A stretch of DNA of 6,425 nucleotides from Pseudomonadota bacterium (lineage in GTDB: Bacteria > Pseudomonadota > Alphaproteobacteria > Rhizobiales > Tepidamorphaceae). Below the pieces are notes generated by a model. The model was not told the origin of the DNA, made no database searches, and saw only the letters and a program-made list of their open reading frames with translations. Of this stretch, positions 1 to 6,099 are shown piece after piece; positions within the stretch are counted from its first letter, which is position 1, and every line of letters begins with the position of its first letter. A program made the position numbers and the translations under genes. Location: NCBI GenBank assembly GCA_023435545.1, contig JAEYRQ010000382.1:1-6425 (forward strand), given 5' to 3'.

Positions 1-184
1 GCTCGAGTTCGTGAACTGCCTGGCGGGACTCTTCCAGGTCGCCGGCACAGGCGAATATCGGTTCCTCGGTAGCGTCGGGACGCGCGGCGACGGCGCCGAT
101 GGCGGTCGCAGTGAACAGCGAGGCGACTACTGCCGTCACGGCCATGAATCGGGGTCGCCGGGTTGGATTCAGCTGCTGGGACAT
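1..184 (-). CDS. Secreted protein of unknown function, N-terminal part only
   Basis: This is the 5' end of a minus-strand gene that continues beyond the left edge; 61 residues are visible. The ATG at 184 is preceded by GGAGA (191-195) at 6 nt. A second ATG at 189 is out of frame and stops after six codons. The protein begins MSQQLNPTRRPRFMAVTAVV, which has a basic n-region (two Arg at 9-10, Arg12) followed by an alanine/valine-rich hydrophobic core at about 14-34. This is a typical Sec signal peptide, with likely cleavage after the AVAA at 31-34. The visible mature part is acidic and has one cysteine (Cys46) in IFACAGDLEE. The gene is divergent from the deacetylase, with a 95-nt gap between starts. 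I do not recognise the family. The call rests on the start, the ribosome binding site, the signal peptide and an open frame to the edge. Confidence 0.66.
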   Translation of the reverse strand, partial: MSQQLNPTRRPRFMAVTAVVASLFTATAIGAVAARPDATEEPIFACAGDLEESRQAVHELE

Positions 185-279
185 GTCATGTCTCCGCTGT
201 TGGCTCGCGGTGTCAACGCCCCCATGCTGCGCCGGTTCCCCGGATCGGTGGCAATAGCGGATATTCAGGCAGGAGTGGA
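185..279. other. Divergent intergenic region between secreted protein and deacetylase
   Basis: These 95 nt separate two divergent start codons and must hold upstream signals for both genes unless one is transcribed from further away. The clear elements are the two ribosome binding sites: GGAGA on the minus strand (191-195) and AGGAG on the plus strand (271-275). I see no convincing -35/-10 pair on either strand. A perfect TTGACA lies on the minus strand at 211-216, but no usable -10 hexamer lies at the right distance before the start codon. No strong inverted repeat is evident. Confidence 0.5.
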
Positions 280-1308
280 ATGAAGGTCGTCTACGACGAA
301 GCGCAAAAGCTGCACTATCCCCGCAACTTCGTGCCCAGCGGCGTCACCACCGCCAACCCCGAGCAGCCGGAGCGGGCCGACCGCCTGCTGGCCGCCGCGC
401 TCGCCGCCGGTCTCGAGCATGAGCCGACGCGCGATCAGGGTCTCGGGCCGATCGCCGCTGTGCATACGCCCGAATATGTCGAGTTCCTGATCCATGCCCA
501 CGCGCGTTGGAGCCGGCGGCCGGGCGCCTCTACGGAGGTGATCCCGAACGTGCATCCGGGCCGTGGCCTCGCCGGCTATCCACGCTCGGTCGATGGGCAG
601 GCCGGTTACCACATGGCCGATACCGCCTGCCCCATCTCGGCGGAGACCTGGCTCGCCGCCAGGTTGTCGGCATCGACGGCCGCGCAAGCCGCCCACCGGG
701 TGCTCGATGGCGACACGGCGACCTACGCGCTGTGCAGGCCGCCGGGCCACCATGCCTTCGCCGACATGGCCGGCGGCTTCTGCTACGTCAACAATGCCGC
801 CGTTGCCGCACAGGTTCTACGGGCCTCGCATGATCGCGTGGCGATCCTTGACGTCGACCTCCACCACGGTAACGGCACGCAGGGGATCTTCTACGCCCGT
901 GCCGATGTGCTGACCGTCTCGATCCATGTCGATCCGCTGCGCTTCTATCCGTTCTTCTGGGGATATTCAGACGAGCGCGGGGAGGCGGCCGGGCATGGTT
1001 ATAACCTCAACCTTCCGCTGCCGCGCCACGCCGCCGACGGGGTCTATCTGGAGGCCCTGGACAGCGCGCTGGAGCGCATCCGCGCCTACGCGCCCGGCGC
1101 GCTGGTGCTGGCGCTGGGCCTCGACGCATCCGAGCACGATCCGTTCGGCGGCCTTTCAGTTACCGCCGACGGTTTCGCCAGGATCGGCGAGAGCGTCGCG
1201 AGCCTCGGCCTGCCGACGGTCATCGTCCAGGAAGGGGGCTATCTCTGCGATCAACTCGGAGGGAATCTTGCCGCGTTCCTGAAGGGCTACGGTGCCGGCG
1301 CCGGCTGA
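280..1308 (+). CDS. Acetylpolyamine amidohydrolase / HDAC-family zinc deacetylase
   Basis: A 342-residue enzyme of the arginase/deacetylase fold, predicted to remove acetyl groups from acetylated polyamines or other small acylated amines by zinc hydrolysis in the cytoplasm. Family motifs are intact: CRPPGHHA with the active-site pair His157-His158; ILDVDLHHGNGTQ with predicted zinc ligands Asp193 and His195; LGLDASEHDP with the third ligand Asp282; and QEGGY with the transition-state tyrosine Tyr321. The region of residues 75-135 and the IHVDP...WGY segment (215-229) resemble my recollection of Mycoplana ramosa acetylpolyamine amidohydrolase (there named aphA) more than AcuC or eukaryotic HDACs. 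The length fits that family. I chose ATG 280 because AGGAG lies 4 nt upstream and the protein then begins MKVVYDEAQKLHYP, as in relatives. The open frame extends upstream to 163, but those 39 codons look non-coding. The substrate cannot be settled from sequence. Confidence 0.92.
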   Translation: MKVVYDEAQKLHYPRNFVPSGVTTANPEQPERADRLLAAALAAGLEHEPTRDQGLGPIAAVHTPEYVEFLIHAHARWSRRPGASTEVIPNVHPGRGLAGYPRSVDGQAGYHMADTACPISAETWLAARLSASTAAQAAHRVLDGDTATYALCRPPGHHAFADMAGGFCYVNNAAVAAQVLRASHDRVAILDVDLHHGNGTQGIFYARADVLTVSIHVDPLRFYPFFWGYSDERGEAAGHGYNLNLPLPRHAADGVYLEALDSALERIRAYAPGALVLALGLDASEHDPFGGLSVTADGFARIGESVASLGLPTVIVQEGGYLCDQLGGNLAAFLKGYGAGAG

Positions 1309-1369
1309 AACGGGCGGCCAGACGCATCGCGGCTGGCGGTGGAATGAGTGCTTGCCTCACGGCACTGGC

Positions 1370-1404
1370 TCGGTGGACTATTGGTCCTTGGTTGATTCCA
1401 CCGA
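1370..1404. promoter_or_regulatory. 8-bp inverted repeat upstream of the TetR gene, possible operator
   Basis: TCGGTGGA (1370-1377) and TCCACCGA (1397-1404) are perfect inverted copies separated by 19 nt. The right arm ends 10 nt before the chosen TetR start codon at 1415. A weak sigma70-like pair, TTGCCT (1352-1357) and GACTAT (1376-1381) with an 18-nt spacer, would place the repeat across the -10 and the transcription start. It could be an autoregulatory operator or a leader hairpin. If the TetR protein actually starts further upstream, the repeat would be coding sequence. Confidence 0.35.
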
Positions 1405-1414
1405 CGATTGTGCC

Positions 1415-2119
1415 ATGGGATTCGAAGAGACGGTGTCTGTCCCGGGTCAGGCACGCAGCGCAGAGCGCGGCTCCGAGACGCGGCAGGTGATCCTCGACAC
1501 CGCCGAGCGGATGTTCGTCGAAAAGGGCTACAGCGGCGTGACGCTGCGCGACCTGACGGCTGCGGCGGGCGTCAACCTGGCGTCGGTGAACTACCATTTC
1601 GGATCGAAGGACGCGCTGCTGCTGGAGGTGTTCAGGCGGGGCAGCATCTCCATCAACCGCGCCCGGCTGAGGCTGCTGCAGGAGGTGGAGGCGAGGGCGG
1701 GAGAGGCGCCGCCCGATGTGCGCGCGGTGCTGCGTGCCCTGTTCGCGCCGCCACTGCGCGCCACCCTGACGATCGACAGCACCGGCAACGAGGGGCGCAC
1801 GATCTACATGCAGTTCGTCGCGCGCGCCGTGCTGGATGGGCCGCCGCAGATGCGCGAGATGATCGAGACGGATGTCGGGCATCTGCATCGCTTCGTCGAT
1901 GCTCTGGCAAGTGTGCTGCCGCATCTCGATCGCACCGAACTCCTGTGGCGCTTCCACTTCGCCATGGGCTCGCTGCACTCGATGTACACGAATATGCGCC
2001 GGCTGGACGCCCTGTCCGGCGGCAGCGTCGAGATCGACGACGTCGAGGCGGTCATCGACCGCCTCGTTGAATATTGCGCCGCAGGCCTCGAGGGCCCGCT
2101 TCCCGGTCAGCCGAGGTAG
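1415..2119 (+). CDS. PsrA-like TetR-family transcriptional regulator
   Basis: A 234-residue cytoplasmic DNA-binding repressor. The N-terminal TetR helix-turn-helix spans about residues 21-68, starting TRQVILDTAERMFVEKGYS. Its recognition segment AGVNLASVNYHFGSK (51-65) is almost the same as my recollection of Pseudomonas PsrA, a fatty-acid-responsive repressor of beta-oxidation genes. The C-terminal ligand and dimer domain (about 105-225) includes LPHLDRTELLWRFHFAMGSL, which is typical of the TetR_C_30 / PsrA-like group. The likely ligand is an acyl-CoA or fatty acid, by family inference. The start is uncertain: ATG 1415 gives normal spacing to the helix-turn-helix but has no obvious Shine-Dalgarno. 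GTG 1373 and GTG 1292 are in frame; the latter overlaps the deacetylase end and has GAAGGG upstream. The gene lies 106 nt after the deacetylase, and its 3' end overlaps the convergent secreted-protein gene by 13 bp. Confidence 0.92.
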   Translation: MGFEETVSVPGQARSAERGSETRQVILDTAERMFVEKGYSGVTLRDLTAAAGVNLASVNYHFGSKDALLLEVFRRGSISINRARLRLLQEVEARAGEAPPDVRAVLRALFAPPLRATLTIDSTGNEGRTIYMQFVARAVLDGPPQMREMIETDVGHLHRFVDALASVLPHLDRTELLWRFHFAMGSLHSMYTNMRRLDALSGGSVEIDDVEAVIDRLVEYCAAGLEGPLPGQPR

Positions 2120-2643
2120 ACCAACTCGCCGGACACCTTGCATTGGAGGGAAACAAGCTTCCCGTTCCCGCTTGCGCGAATCGACAGCGTGTCGCCGGCT
2201 GCGGCGAAAGACAGCATTTCCGTGTTCAGGCTCCAGTACGAGTAGTTGGCTCCGCTCACATAGGCAGTCTTCGTCGGAACCATGTAGTCGACAAATACTC
2301 CGCCGGGTGCCCGGTCGTTTCGCATGACGAACCAGTTGAACCCGGTGTTCGTCTCCATGACCGAGAAGCAGCTCATGTTGCGCACCTCGAGGCGCCGCTT
2401 GCCCGGGATCTTCGCCAAGGGGATGATGCACGTGGCGGTTCCGCAAGTGGAGGAGACGGACTTCTGGTACGGAACTTTGTCTCCGACCGCCGCCGACTTG
2501 GAAAAGTCGGTCGTGCTGGTGGATTGACCAGTCGCGTCCGGGACCATCGGCTGCGCATGGGCGGCCGGAACGACGAACATCGCGGCGGCCGCGACTGCGG
2601 TCGCGGCAAGGCAATGAAGCACAGAGCTGGGCAGATCCGACAT
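2107..2643 (-). CDS. Secreted four-cysteine protein of unknown function
   Basis: A 178-residue protein that I do not recognise. ATG 2643 is preceded by GGAG at 7 nt. The frame runs open well upstream into the acyl-CoA dehydrogenase region, but that extension is antisense-frame noise. Residues 1-30 form a Sec signal peptide, with a hydrophobic alanine/valine core (about 11-28) and an AHA-Q cleavage site after Ala30. The mature part has four cysteines (67, 72, 92, 168), with CGTATC a close pair, so up to two disulfides could form in the periplasm or outside the cell. It is rich in Ser, Thr, Gly and aromatic residues, with alternating hydrophobic stretches (VFVDYMVPTKTAYVSG, 116-131) that suggest beta-strands. 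No transmembrane helix, lipobox or catalytic motif is visible. The last 13 bp overlap the TetR gene tail to tail. The acyl-CoA dehydrogenase lies upstream on the same strand after 116 nt. Confidence 0.82.
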   Translation of the reverse strand: MSDLPSSVLHCLAATAVAAAAMFVVPAAHAQPMVPDATGQSTSTTDFSKSAAVGDKVPYQKSVSSTCGTATCIIPLAKIPGKRRLEVRNMSCFSVMETNTGFNWFVMRNDRAPGGVFVDYMVPTKTAYVSGANYSYWSLNTEMLSFAAAGDTLSIRASGNGKLVSLQCKVSGELVYLG

Positions 2644-2733
2644 GGGGGGTCTCCGGGGCGGGACGTGCCGGGATGGCGACGTTGCGGAAGGGCTAAATGC
2701 CCCGGATTTCCATCGGATTGCCGGTGTGTTTCC

Positions 2734-2758
2734 GTCGCGTGTCCGGCTGCAGCGCGAC
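2734..2758 (-). terminator. Stem-loop just after the acyl-CoA dehydrogenase stop
   Basis: GTCGCG and CGCGAC form a 6-bp stem with a 13-nt loop, starting 1 nt after the TAA of the acyl-CoA dehydrogenase gene. A T-run does not follow on the minus strand, so it is not a classic intrinsic terminator. It may stabilise the 3' end or cause only partial termination, which would leave the downstream secreted-protein gene open to read-through. Confidence 0.25.
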
Positions 2759-2759
2759 C

Positions 2760-4013
2760 TTACCGGATGAACACCCCCGCCTCGCCACCCGTGCGCGCGG
2801 GATCGGTATTGCGATACTTTCTCAGCTCCAGCCGCGCCATCTGGTTGCGGTGCACCTCGTCGGGGCCATCGACCATCCGCACGGTGCGGGCATAGGCGTA
2901 GGCATTCGCCATCACCTCGTCGGCGAAACCGCCGGCGCCGAAGGCCTGAAGCGCCCAGTCGATGACCTTGCAGGCGGCGTGGGGCGCCGCGACCTTGATC
3001 ATCGCGATCTCGATGCGCGCCTCCTTGTTGCCGACCGTGTCCATTTTCCAGGCCGCGTTCAGGGTCAGGAGTCGCGCCTGATCGAGCAGGATGCGGGATT
3101 CGGCGATCCGCTCGGACCACACGCTCTGCTGCGAGACCGGGCCGCCGAAGGCCTCGCGGCTCTCCAGCCTGCGGCACATGCGCTCCAGCGCCCGTTCCGC
3201 CGCGCCGATCACCCGCATGCAGTGGTGGATGCGGCCGGGGCCAAGGCGTCCCTGGGCGATCTCGAAGCCGCGCCCTTCGCCCAGCAGCATGTTCGAGGCG
3301 GGAACCCGCACGTTGTCGAAGTCGATCTCCATGTGACCGTGCGGTGCGTCGTCGAAGCCGAACACCGGCAGCGGCCGGATCACCCGGACGCCCGGCGTGT
3401 CCATCGGCACCAGGATCATCGACTGCTGCCGGTGCCGGTCGGGATTGTGCGGATCGGACTTGCCCATCACGATCAGGATGCGGCATCGCGGATCGCCGGC
3501 GCCCGAGGTCCACCACTTGCGGCCGTTGACGACATATTCGTCGCCGTCGCGGCGGATCTCGGTGCGGATGTTGGTGGCATCCGATGAGGCGACGTCAGGC
3601 TCGGTCATCGAGAAGCCGGAACGAATCTCGCCGGCAAGCAGCGGCTCGAGCCAGCGCTGCTTGTGCTCCTCCGTGCCGTAGCGCTCCAGAACCTCCATAT
3701 TGCCGGTGTCGGGCGCCGAGCAGTTGAACACTTCCGGTGCCCAGAACGAGCGGCCCATGATCTCGGCCAGCGGCGCGTACTCGACGTTGGTCAGGCCGGC
3801 GCCGCGCTCGCTCTCCGGCAGGAACAGGTTCCACAGACCCGCCGCGCGGGCCCTCGCCTTCAGGTCCTCCATCAGCGGCACCGGCTGCCAGCGGTCTCCG
3901 TCCGCGCCGACCTGTTCGAACAGCGTCCGCTCGTTCGGATAGACGTGCTCGGCCATGAAGGCGGTGAGGCGGCTGCGCAGGTCCTCGACCTTCGGTGAGA
4001 AGCTGAAATCCAT
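2760..4013 (-). CDS. FadE2/ACAD10-11-like acyl-CoA dehydrogenase
   Basis: A 417-residue FAD flavoenzyme of acyl-CoA catabolism, cytoplasmic. Domains run in the usual order: N-terminal helical (about 1-130), middle beta with [15 protein letters not shown] (134-148) and [13 protein letters not shown] (165-177), and C-terminal helical. Signature stretches such as [16 protein letters not shown] (61-76), [18 protein letters not shown] (92-109), [20 protein letters not shown] and [13 protein letters not shown] match the FadE2/ACAD10-11 branch rather than short- or medium-chain enzymes. In VDGPDEVHR (381-389), Asp382 aligns by eye with the position where MCAD has its catalytic Glu; Glu386 lies four residues on. 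I chose ATG 4013 because GAGGA lies 8 nt upstream and [13 protein letters not shown] is the usual family beginning. The frame extends to 4055, but those codons overlap the promoter and palindrome. Substrates are unproven; relatives act on unusual, for example 4-hydroxy-derived, acyl-CoAs. Confidence 0.95.
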   Translation of the reverse strand: MDFSFSPKVEDLRSRLTAFMAEHVYPNERTLFEQVGADGDRWQPVPLMEDLKARARAAGLWNLFLPESERGAGLTNVEYAPLAEIMGRSFWAPEVFNCSAPDTGNMEVLERYGTEEHKQRWLEPLLAGEIRSGFSMTEPDVASSDATNIRTEIRRDGDEYVVNGRKWWTSGAGDPRCRILIVMGKSDPHNPDRHRQQSMILVPMDTPGVRVIRPLPVFGFDDAPHGHMEIDFDNVRVPASNMLLGEGRGFEIAQGRLGPGRIHHCMRVIGAAERALERMCRRLESREAFGGPVSQQSVWSERIAESRILLDQARLLTLNAAWKMDTVGNKEARIEIAMIKVAAPHAACKVIDWALQAFGAGGFADEVMANAYAYARTVRMVDGPDEVHRNQMARLELRKYRNTDPARTGGEAGVFIR

Positions 4014-4029
4014 AGAGATGTTCCTCGAA

Positions 4030-4042
4030 CGGTTGCGAACCG
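4030..4042. repeat. Short palindrome in the acyl-CoA dehydrogenase leader
   Basis: CGGTT-GCG-AACCG (4030-4042) is a perfect 5-bp inverted repeat with a 3-nt centre. It lies just downstream of the proposed -10 hexamer and upstream of the GAGGA ribosome binding site (4022-4026). It overlaps a second symmetric element, TTGCG-AAC-CGCAA (4033-4045). In RNA it could form a small leader hairpin; as DNA it could be a second protein site. Either role is inference. Confidence 0.35.
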
Positions 4043-4043
4043 C

Positions 4044-4072
4044 AAGGTAGTTCAAACGCCCGTTTAAGTCAA
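4044..4072 (-). promoter_or_regulatory. Sigma70-like promoter of the acyl-CoA dehydrogenase gene
   Basis: On the minus strand TTGACT (4067-4072) and TACCTT (4044-4049) are separated by exactly 17 nt. The -35 is close to consensus and the -10 is weaker. Transcription would start near 4037, giving a leader of about 24 nt that contains the GAGGA ribosome binding site. It is the best promoter candidate in the gap after the SDR gene, and it shows that this gene can be transcribed apart from the thiolase-SDR operon. Confidence 0.55.
4052..4067. promoter_or_regulatory. PsrA-type operator palindrome inside the promoter spacer
   Basis: AAACG-CC-CGTTT (4054-4065) is a perfect palindrome, extended by one more pair (4052/4067) beyond one mismatch. 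Read on the plus strand it is CAAAC-GCCC-GTTTA. The published Pseudomonas PsrA consensus is (G/C)AAAC-N2-4-GTTT(G/C), so this site matches at all but the final base. It fills the spacer between the -35 and -10 hexamers, where a bound repressor would block RNA polymerase. By eye this is the only paired AAAC...GTTT site in the window. Binding by the TetR protein at 1415-2119 is inferred from its PsrA-like recognition helix. Confidence 0.6.
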
Positions 4073-4110
4073 AGCTCGGCGAGATCGTGGTGCTGCACGG
4101 CCGGACAGTC

Positions 4111-4128
4111 GGCGGAACACGCTCCGCC
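4111..4128 (-). terminator. Stem-loop directly after the SDR stop codon
   Basis: GGCGGA (4111-4116) and TCCGCC (4123-4128) form a perfect GC-rich 6-bp stem with a 6-nt loop, touching the SDR stop codon. A T-run does not follow on the minus strand, so termination would be weak or need Rho. The position at the end of the thiolase-SDR operon and before a new promoter favours a 3'-end function. Confidence 0.4.
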
Positions 4129-4914
4129 TCAGCCGCCCCGTCTCAGCCCACCCGCGCAGAAGCCGCCGTCGGCGGCGAGTATCTGGCCGGTGACATAGGC
4201 TGCATCATCGGAGAGCAGGAAGGCGGTCACCGCGGCTATCTCCTCGACGGTGCCGTAGCGCGCCATCGGCACGGCGGCGCACCAGCCGGCACGCACCTCC
4301 TCGGTGTGCAGCGCGGCGGTGAGCGGCGTCTCCACCGGGCCCGGCGCCACGGTGTTGACGCGGATGCCCCGCGGGGCCAATTCCACCGCCAGCACCTGAG
4401 TCATGGTGACGACAGCGCCCTTCGAGGCCCCGTAGGCGACCCGGCCGATGTTTCCGCGCAGACCCGACACCGACCCGATGTTGACGATCGCGCCGCCACG
4501 GCCGAAGTGGCGGGCGACGGCCTTGGCGGCCAGGAACGAGCCGACGACATTGACGTCGAGGATGCGGCGGAACTGCTCGGTAGTGGTCTCGTCGTACGGT
4601 GCGTCGAGGCCGATGCCGGCGGAGTTGACCAGCCCGTCGAGGCGGCCGAAGGCGTCCGCTGCGACGTCCGTCGCCGCAGCCACCGCCGCTTCGTCGGTCA
4701 CGTCGACGCGTTCGAAGCGCAAGCGTTCGGGCCGCTCACTGAGCTCTGCTTGTGCCTGATCGAGCGCCTTCTGCGAGGCGTCCCAGACGGCGACGGACCA
4801 GCCGTCCGACAGGAGTCGGCGAGTCACGCCGAGACCGATACCGGACGCACCGCCGGTGACCACTGCTGCCCGGCTCGCCCCCGCAGTGGCAGCTTCCTCT
4901 CCCGTGTCGGCCAC
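4129..4914 (-). CDS. Short-chain dehydrogenase/reductase, NAD-type
   Basis: A 261-residue classical SDR, likely oxidising or reducing a hydroxyacyl/ketoacyl-CoA or a related alcohol in the cytoplasm. The Rossmann cofactor motif TGGASGIG is at 20-27. Asp45, at the end of the second strand (AVWD), favours NAD over NADP. Asp71 is in VDVTD, NSAG (97-100) replaces the commoner NNAG, and Asn122 is in DVNVVG. The catalytic residues are Ser148, Tyr161 and Lys165 (YGASK). PGPVETPL and [11 protein letters not shown] complete the family pattern. The start is GTG 4914, 2 nt after the thiolase stop; no good Shine-Dalgarno precedes it and no other in-frame start fits, so translation is probably coupled to the thiolase. 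The pairing suggests the SDR makes the 3-ketoacyl-CoA that the thiolase cleaves, but the exact substrate is unknown. Confidence 0.93.
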   Translation of the reverse strand: MADTGEEAATAGASRAAVVTGGASGIGLGVTRRLLSDGWSVAVWDASQKALDQAQAELSERPERLRFERVDVTDEAAVAAATDVAADAFGRLDGLVNSAGIGLDAPYDETTTEQFRRILDVNVVGSFLAAKAVARHFGRGGAIVNIGSVSGLRGNIGRVAYGASKGAVVTMTQVLAVELAPRGIRVNTVAPGPVETPLTAALHTEEVRAGWCAAVPMARYGTVEEIAAVTAFLLSDDAAYVTGQILAADGGFCAGGLRRGG

Positions 4915-4916
4915 GC

Positions 4917-6086
4917 CTACTTGATCCGCTCGAGTATCGACACGTAATTGGCGACCGCGGCGCCGCCCATGTTGAAGATGCCGCCGAGGTCCGCGCCCTC
5001 GATCTGCATCCCCTCCGGCGCCACACCGGTGAGCTGCATGGCGGTCAGCGCGTGCATGGAGACGCCGGTGGCGCCGATCGGATGGCCCTTCGCCTTGAGG
5101 CCGCCGGAAGGATTGACCGGCAGCCGGCCGCCGATCTCGGTCTGGCCTTCGAGCGCGATCCTGCCGCCCTGACCCTCCGGGGCGAGCCCCATCGCCTCGT
5201 ACTCGATCAGTTCGGCGATTGTGAAGCAGTCGTGGGTCTCGACGAAGGACAGATCGTCGATCTTGACGCCGGCGGCCGCCAGCGCCCGCTTCCAGGCCTC
5301 CGCCCCGCCCTCGAACCTGAGGATGTCGCGCTTCGACATCGGCAGGAAATCCTGGATATGCGCGGTGCCGCGGAAGGCGACGGCGCGCTTCATCCTGAGC
5401 GCGGTCTGCGTGTCGGCGAGCACGATCGCGGCGGCCCCGTCCGACACCAGTGAACAGTCGGTACGCTTCAGCGGGCCGGCGACATAGGGGTTCTTCTCGC
5501 TCTCGGTGCGGCAGAACTCGTAGCCGAGGTCCTTGCGCATCTGCGCATAGGGGTTGTTGACCCCGTTGCGGTGGTTCTTCGCCGCGATGCGGGCGAGCGC
5601 GTCCGTCTGGTCGCCGTGCCGCTGGAAATAGTTGTGCGCGATCTTGCCGAAGACACCGGCGAACCCGGCCGGCGTGTCGCCGTCCTCCGGCAGGTAGGAG
5701 GCCTTCAGCAGGTTGCGGCCGATCTCCGGCCCCGGCGTCGTGGTCATTTGCTCGACGCCAACGACCAGAACGATCCGCGCCGCGTTGGCCTCGATCGCTC
5801 GGATGCCCTGATGCACAGCCGCCGAGCCGGTCGCGCAGGCGTTCTCGACGCGCGTCGCCGGCTTGAAGCGCAGGTCGGGGCTCGCCTGCAGCACCAGCGA
5901 GGCGGTGAAGTCCTGCGCCGAGAACCCGGCGTTGAAGTGGCCGAGGACGATCTCGTCGACATCGCCGGGGGAGATACCTGCATGTGCAAGTGCTTCCTCG
6001 GTGACCTTGACCACAAGGCTTTCGACCGTCTCGCCCTCGAGCTTGCCGAATGGCGAGTGCGCCCATCCCACGATGCAGGCTGTCAT
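4917..6086 (-). CDS. SCP2-type thiolase (acetyl-CoA acetyltransferase family)
   Basis: A 389-residue thiolase, expected to cleave a 3-ketoacyl-CoA with CoA into acetyl- or propionyl-CoA and a shortened acyl-CoA. Motifs: NACATGSAA with nucleophile Cys84; THDCF (284-288), the His-Asp-Cys-Phe signature of SCP2-type thiolases, with His285 and Cys287; and GGLKAKGHPIGATG with His335. The C-terminal CxG motif of classical thiolases is absent (FNMGGAAVAN at 371-380), as expected where the HDCF cysteine acts as acid/base. There is no fused sterol-carrier domain. ATG 6086 has an excellent GGAGG 5 nt upstream; the frame runs eight codons further, across that site and into the operator. It is the first gene of a two-gene operon with the SDR. 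Relatives act on branched or steroid-type side chains as well as fatty acids, so the substrate is open. Confidence 0.94.
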   Translation of the reverse strand: MTACIVGWAHSPFGKLEGETVESLVVKVTEEALAHAGISPGDVDEIVLGHFNAGFSAQDFTASLVLQASPDLRFKPATRVENACATGSAAVHQGIRAIEANAARIVLVVGVEQMTTTPGPEIGRNLLKASYLPEDGDTPAGFAGVFGKIAHNYFQRHGDQTDALARIAAKNHRNGVNNPYAQMRKDLGYEFCRTESEKNPYVAGPLKRTDCSLVSDGAAAIVLADTQTALRMKRAVAFRGTAHIQDFLPMSKRDILRFEGGAEAWKRALAAAGVKIDDLSFVETHDCFTIAELIEYEAMGLAPEGQGGRIALEGQTEIGGRLPVNPSGGLKAKGHPIGATGVSMHALTAMQLTGVAPEGMQIEGADLGGIFNMGGAAVANYVSILERIK

Positions 6087-6099
6087 GTGATCCTCCGTA

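Noticed and set aside
211..216. Perfect TTGACA on the minus strand before the left-edge secreted gene
   Set aside because: A 17-nt spacer would put the -10 on AGACAT, next to the start codon and a poor match, so no functional promoter can be supported.
1220..2614. Long open frame on the minus strand opposite the TetR gene
   Set aside because: It is antisense to the TetR and secreted-protein genes, has arginine- and histidine-rich low-complexity content without motifs, and is explained by high GC content.
2690..2702. GGGC-TAAAT-GCCC small hairpin between the dehydrogenase and the secreted-protein gene
   Set aside because: The stem is only 4 bp, there is no T-run, and it is likely by chance in GC-rich DNA.
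2644..3516. Upstream extension of the secreted-protein frame into the dehydrogenase
   Set aside because: It reads the dehydrogenase region in the wrong frame. The signal peptide and ribosome binding site place the start at 2643.
2697..3587. Plus-strand 296-codon open frame across the acyl-CoA dehydrogenase
   Set aside because: It is the reverse-strand shadow of a well-supported gene, with no family motif and no ribosome binding site.
4087..4947. Plus-strand 286-codon open frame across the SDR
   Set aside because: The SDR on the other strand carries a full set of catalytic motifs; this frame has none.
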